A stretch of DNA of 64,000 nt from Halostreptopolyspora alba (GTDB lineage Bacteria; Actinomycetota; Actinomycetes; Streptosporangiales; Streptosporangiaceae). Of the stretch, positions 61,431-64,000 are shown one piece after another. Position 1 is the first letter of the stretch. Every line of letters starts with the position of its first letter. The notes under the pieces were generated by a model that was given only the letters and a program-made list of their open reading frames with translations, did no database searches and was not told the DNA's origin. The DNA lies in assembly GCA_003725585.1 (NCBI GenBank), contig RJMB01000022.1, positions 32,860 to 96,859 on the forward strand. Direction: 5' to 3'. The translations under genes and the position numbers were made by a program.

Positions 61431-61785
61431 CCGGGAACCTTCGGGCACCTCCGGTGGACTCGCTCGTCCCTCACTCCCCCACCTACGCACCCTCCAGAAC
61501 CCCGGCGGCACCCGAGCAGCGTCTCCCCGGCTCACTGGCGCTCGCCCGCCCCGGGTTCCCAGGGGCCGGGAACCTTCGGGCACCTCCGACGGGGTCGCTC
61601 GTCCCTCGCTCCCCCACCTACGCACCCTCCAGAACCCCGGCGGCACCCGAACCGTGTTTATTGGGCTCGCTCCCGCTCACCCGGCCCGGGCGTCCAAGAG
61701 CCGGGAACCTTCGGACACCTCCGGTGAGGTCGCTCGTCCCTCGCTCTCTCACCTTCGGATCCTCCAGAACCCCAGCCACACCCGA
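61431..61785 (+). repeat. Tandem array, three copies of the 135-bp repeat unit
   Basis: Copies begin at 61431, 61566 and 61701, exactly 135 bp apart. Each has a conserved 85-bp block (CCGGGAACCTTCGG, then CACCTCCGGTGG-like, GTCGCTCGTCCCTCGCTC, CCACCTACGCACCCTCCAG, ending GGCGGCACCCGA) and a 50-bp spacer with GGCTCGCTCCCGCTC / CCCGGG-like sequence. The third copy is the most diverged. Same element as at 5052-5136 and 45248-45332. It fills most of the 533-bp gap between the lipoprotein and the thioredoxin-domain gene. Confidence 0.85.
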
Positions 61786-61817
61786 ACCGGGTGGCCAGTA
61801 AGTCCGAAGAACGGGGC

Positions 61818-63836
61818 CTAACCCCTATCGCCGGCGAGGCGGTCACGCAGCGCGTCGGTCGTTGTCACGGGAAGATCGCAGGTGAACCCATGGCACACGT
61901 AGGCGGCGGGTGCCCCCTCGACCAGAGTGCGCTCCTCCAACAGCGGGATTCCCGCAGCCCGGGTTCCGTCGCCCACGGTTAGCGCGGTTCCGGCGGGGGC
62001 GGACAACAACGCGGTGCGGTGCAGCTCCCGTGTTTCCGCCACGTCTCCGGGACCCACGATCGCGACCTCCATCGGGCCGGTGAGCAGCGTCTCCGCGACG
62101 GTCAGTCCCCACCCCGCGAACCGGGGCGCCTTCTCGGCGAGGGTGATCGCCGGCGCCAGCGCCGCCTCGGCGGCCTCGCGGTGGAGCGTCGAACCGGTCA
62201 GCCCCGCGTAGGTGAGCAGCGCGCCCGCCGCGGCGAACTGGCCGGACGGGGTGACGTTGTCGGTGGGGTCCTGCGGGCGGCTGAACAGCTCCTCCGCGTC
62301 GTCGGCGGTGTCGTAGAAGCCGCCCTTGCCGTCGGGGAAACGCTCCAGGACCACGTCCAGCAGCCGGCCGGCCACCGGAACCCACTCGGGGTCGCCGGTA
62401 ACCGCGTGCAGCGCGAGCAGCCCGTCGGCGACATCGGCGTAGTCCTCCAGCACGCCGGCGCTGGGGCCAACGACGCCGTCGCGGGAGGTGCGGCGCATCC
62501 GGCCCTCGACCTCGTGCACCTCAACCAACAGCCGGGCCGCCGTACGGGCGTGCTCGACCAGGTCGGGGCGATCGAACAGCGCGCCCGCCTCGGCCAGGCC
62601 GGCGATCGCCAGGCCGTTCCAGGCCGCCACCACCTTGTCGTCGCGTTCGGGCGGGACGCGTTCGTCGCGGGCGGCGAGCAGCGCCGCGCGCACCCGGGCG
62701 TAGCGCTCCCAGTCGTCGGGGTCCTCGCGCAGCCGCAGCACGGAAGTCCCCCGCTCGAAACTGCCGGCGTCGGTCACCCCGAACACCCCCGCTGCCCAGG
62801 TGCCGTCCTCCTGGCCGAGGACCTCACGCAGCTGCTCCGGGGTCCAGACGTAGTACCTGCCCTCCTCGCCCTCGCTGTCGGCGTCGAGAGCGGAGGCGAA
62901 TCCTCCCTCGGGGGTGCGCAGTCCGCGGACCATCCAGTCGGCGGTCTCCAACGCCACCCGGCGGCACAGGTCGTCACCGGTGGTCCGCCACAGCCGGGTG
63001 TAGGCCCGCACCAGCTGGGCGTTGTCGTAGAGCATCTTCTCGAAGTGCGGCACCACCCAGCCGGCGTCCACCGAGTAACGGGCGAAGCCCCCACCGATCT
63101 GGTCGTACATGCCGCCGCGGGCCATCGCCTCGGCGGTGCCCATGGCCATGTCGAGCGCGCGGCGGTCCCCGCCGGTGGCGCCCCGCGTGCGCCGCTCGCG
63201 GGCGTCCTGGCTGACCAGGAAGGAGAGCACCATCGACGGGGGGAACTTGGGCGCGCCACCGAATCCGCCGTTGGCGGCGTCGTACTCGCGCTCCAGCACG
63301 GTCACGGCGGAGTCGAGGTCGTCGGCGCCGGGCGGACCCGTGCCCGCCAGCGACCGTGGGGCGCTGAGTGCCTCGACAACGCGGTTGCCCTGCTCCAGCA
63401 CGCCCTCGCGTTCCTGCTCCCAGGCACGGCCAACGCCCTGCAGCAGGCGCTGGAACTGCTGGCGCGGGAAGTAGGTGCCGCAGTAGAAGGGGGCTCCCTC
63501 TGGGGTGAGGAACACCGTCATGGGCCAACCCCCCTGACCGGTCATCGCCTGGGTGGCCTCCATGTACACGGCGTCGACATCGGGGCGTTCCTCACGGTCG
63601 ACCTTGATGTTGACGAACCCCGAGTTCATCATCTCCGCGGTCGTCTCGTCCTCGAAGGACTCGTGGGCCATCACGTGGCACCAGTGGCAGGCCGAGTAGC
63701 CGACCGACAGCAGGACGGGGACATCCCGCCGCCGCGCCTCGGCGAACGCGGCCTCACTCCATGGGTACCAGTCGACCGGGTTCTCGGCGTGCTGCAGCAG
63801 GTAGGGACTGGTGGCGTCGGCGAGGCGGTTGCTCAT
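61818..63836 (-). CDS. YyaL-type thioredoxin-domain protein (DUF255, 672 aa)
   Basis: N-terminal thioredoxin-fold domain: [44 protein letters not shown] (CxxC), [18 protein letters not shown] and [21 protein letters not shown]. The rest is an (alpha/alpha)6 barrel of the AGE/GH-like kind ([49 protein letters not shown]). This is the YyaL/SPATA20 family, conserved but of uncertain role. ATG 63836 is chosen by alignment to the conserved [13 protein letters not shown] start; the frame is open to GTG 63929. Confidence 0.9.
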   Translation of the reverse strand: MSNRLADATSPYLLQHAENPVDWYPWSEAAFAEARRRDVPVLLSVGYSACHWCHVMAHESFEDETTAEMMNSGFVNIKVDREERPDVDAVYMEATQAMTGQGGWPMTVFLTPEGAPFYCGTYFPRQQFQRLLQGVGRAWEQEREGVLEQGNRVVEALSAPRSLAGTGPPGADDLDSAVTVLEREYDAANGGFGGAPKFPPSMVLSFLVSQDARERRTRGATGGDRRALDMAMGTAEAMARGGMYDQIGGGFARYSVDAGWVVPHFEKMLYDNAQLVRAYTRLWRTTGDDLCRRVALETADWMVRGLRTPEGGFASALDADSEGEEGRYYVWTPEQLREVLGQEDGTWAAGVFGVTDAGSFERGTSVLRLREDPDDWERYARVRAALLAARDERVPPERDDKVVAAWNGLAIAGLAEAGALFDRPDLVEHARTAARLLVEVHEVEGRMRRTSRDGVVGPSAGVLEDYADVADGLLALHAVTGDPEWVPVAGRLLDVVLERFPDGKGGFYDTADDAEELFSRPQDPTDNVTPSGQFAAAGALLTYAGLTGSTLHREAAEAALAPAITLAEKAPRFAGWGLTVAETLLTGPMEVAIVGPGDVAETRELHRTALLSAPAGTALTVGDGTRAAGIPLLEERTLVEGAPAAYVCHGFTCDLPVTTTDALRDRLAGDRG

Positions 63837-63939
63837 ACCACCACTCTGCCCGAGCGTGACACCACGACACACACCGGCGGGGCACGCACAGAGCCACGGC
63901 GATGGCACTACGCCGTCCCCGCCTCCCACAATTTCGTTG

Positions 63940-63957
63940 TTGACCCTTCTATGTCAA
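63940..63957. promoter_or_regulatory. Inverted repeat TTGAC-N8-GTCAA with a -35-like box
   Basis: In an AT-rich pocket, about 105 bp upstream of the YyaL-type gene. On the minus strand it starts with TTGACA, a good -35, with an AAATTG or AATTGT as poor -10. It may be the gene's promoter with a repressor site or the operator for a gene beyond the window. Confidence 0.35.
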
Positions 63958-64000
63958 TTGGTGGGGTGAGGCTTGGTGGTGGGAGGGTCCCACCCGGCCC

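Noticed and set aside
61431..61785. CRISPR array at the tandem repeats
   Set aside because: Unit is 135 bp with only three copies, repeats are 85 bp and degenerate, and no cas genes are present.

Overview
The window is high-GC actinomycete chromosome. GTG starts, long Asp/Glu- and Ala/Pro-rich proteins, DUF574 methyltransferase, DUF6230/DUF6114 and DUF5753-type regulator relics, and eukaryote-like Ser/Thr kinases point to the order Streptosporangiales, most likely Nocardiopsaceae (Nocardiopsis or a relative). The genus is an inference. The acidic composition of many exported proteins would fit a halotolerant organism. No rRNA, tRNA or CRISPR array was seen.

Left arm (1-13.9 kb) is accessory. 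It holds a truncated YeeE/YedE sulfur transporter behind a possible leaderless cysteine leader peptide, an amidohydrolase, a PH-like membrane protein, an SDR/MarR divergent pair with a perfect operator, a DUF6230-DUF6114-secreted protein trio behind a palindrome-rich promoter, a DUF574 methyltransferase, a beta-propeller protein, an HxlR/F420-type oxidoreductase pair, and three decayed genes (split-barrel oxidoreductase, DUF1023 hydrolase, XRE regulator).

14.0-28.1 kb is one minus-strand operon for a Tcp-type (Gram-positive) type IV secretion apparatus: TcpC/VirB8-like, a TcpD-like small membrane protein, a 1607-residue TcpE-disordered linker-ParA-like fusion, VirB4 ATPase, VirB6-like channel, a second possible VirB8/NTF2-like protein, an SLT-NlpC/P60 wall hydrolase and an AT-rich membrane-anchored protein. 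No relaxase, coupling ATPase, integrase or replication gene lies in the window. Two sharply AT-rich patches, each with at least one TTA codon, interrupt the operon. This is the most unusual locus here.

28.7-59 kb carries the conserved actinobacterial core block that in Mycobacterium tuberculosis spans roughly Rv1086-Rv1112: ychF, DUF6542, xseAB, lipid-droplet protein, ispH, DUF4245, glpX, fumarase, phoH and the Z-prenyl transferase. Lineage-specific genes have been inserted into it: FkbM methyltransferase, rmuC, patatin, a LacI-controlled sugar ABC importer with a mannose-6-phosphate-isomerase-like cupin, TetR, DUF3352, a NodIJ-type ABC exporter, DUF1707, a Ser/Thr kinase and a secreted transglycosylase. 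A decayed phoD sits beside phoH.

Right arm (58.4-64 kb) has an ECF-like sigma factor divergent from a second membrane Ser/Thr kinase, a lipoprotein, a three-copy 135-bp tandem repeat, and a YyaL-type thioredoxin-domain protein. The repeat also occurs singly at 5.1 kb and 45.3 kb. Many convergent gene pairs are separated by strong GC hairpins acting as probable bidirectional terminators.
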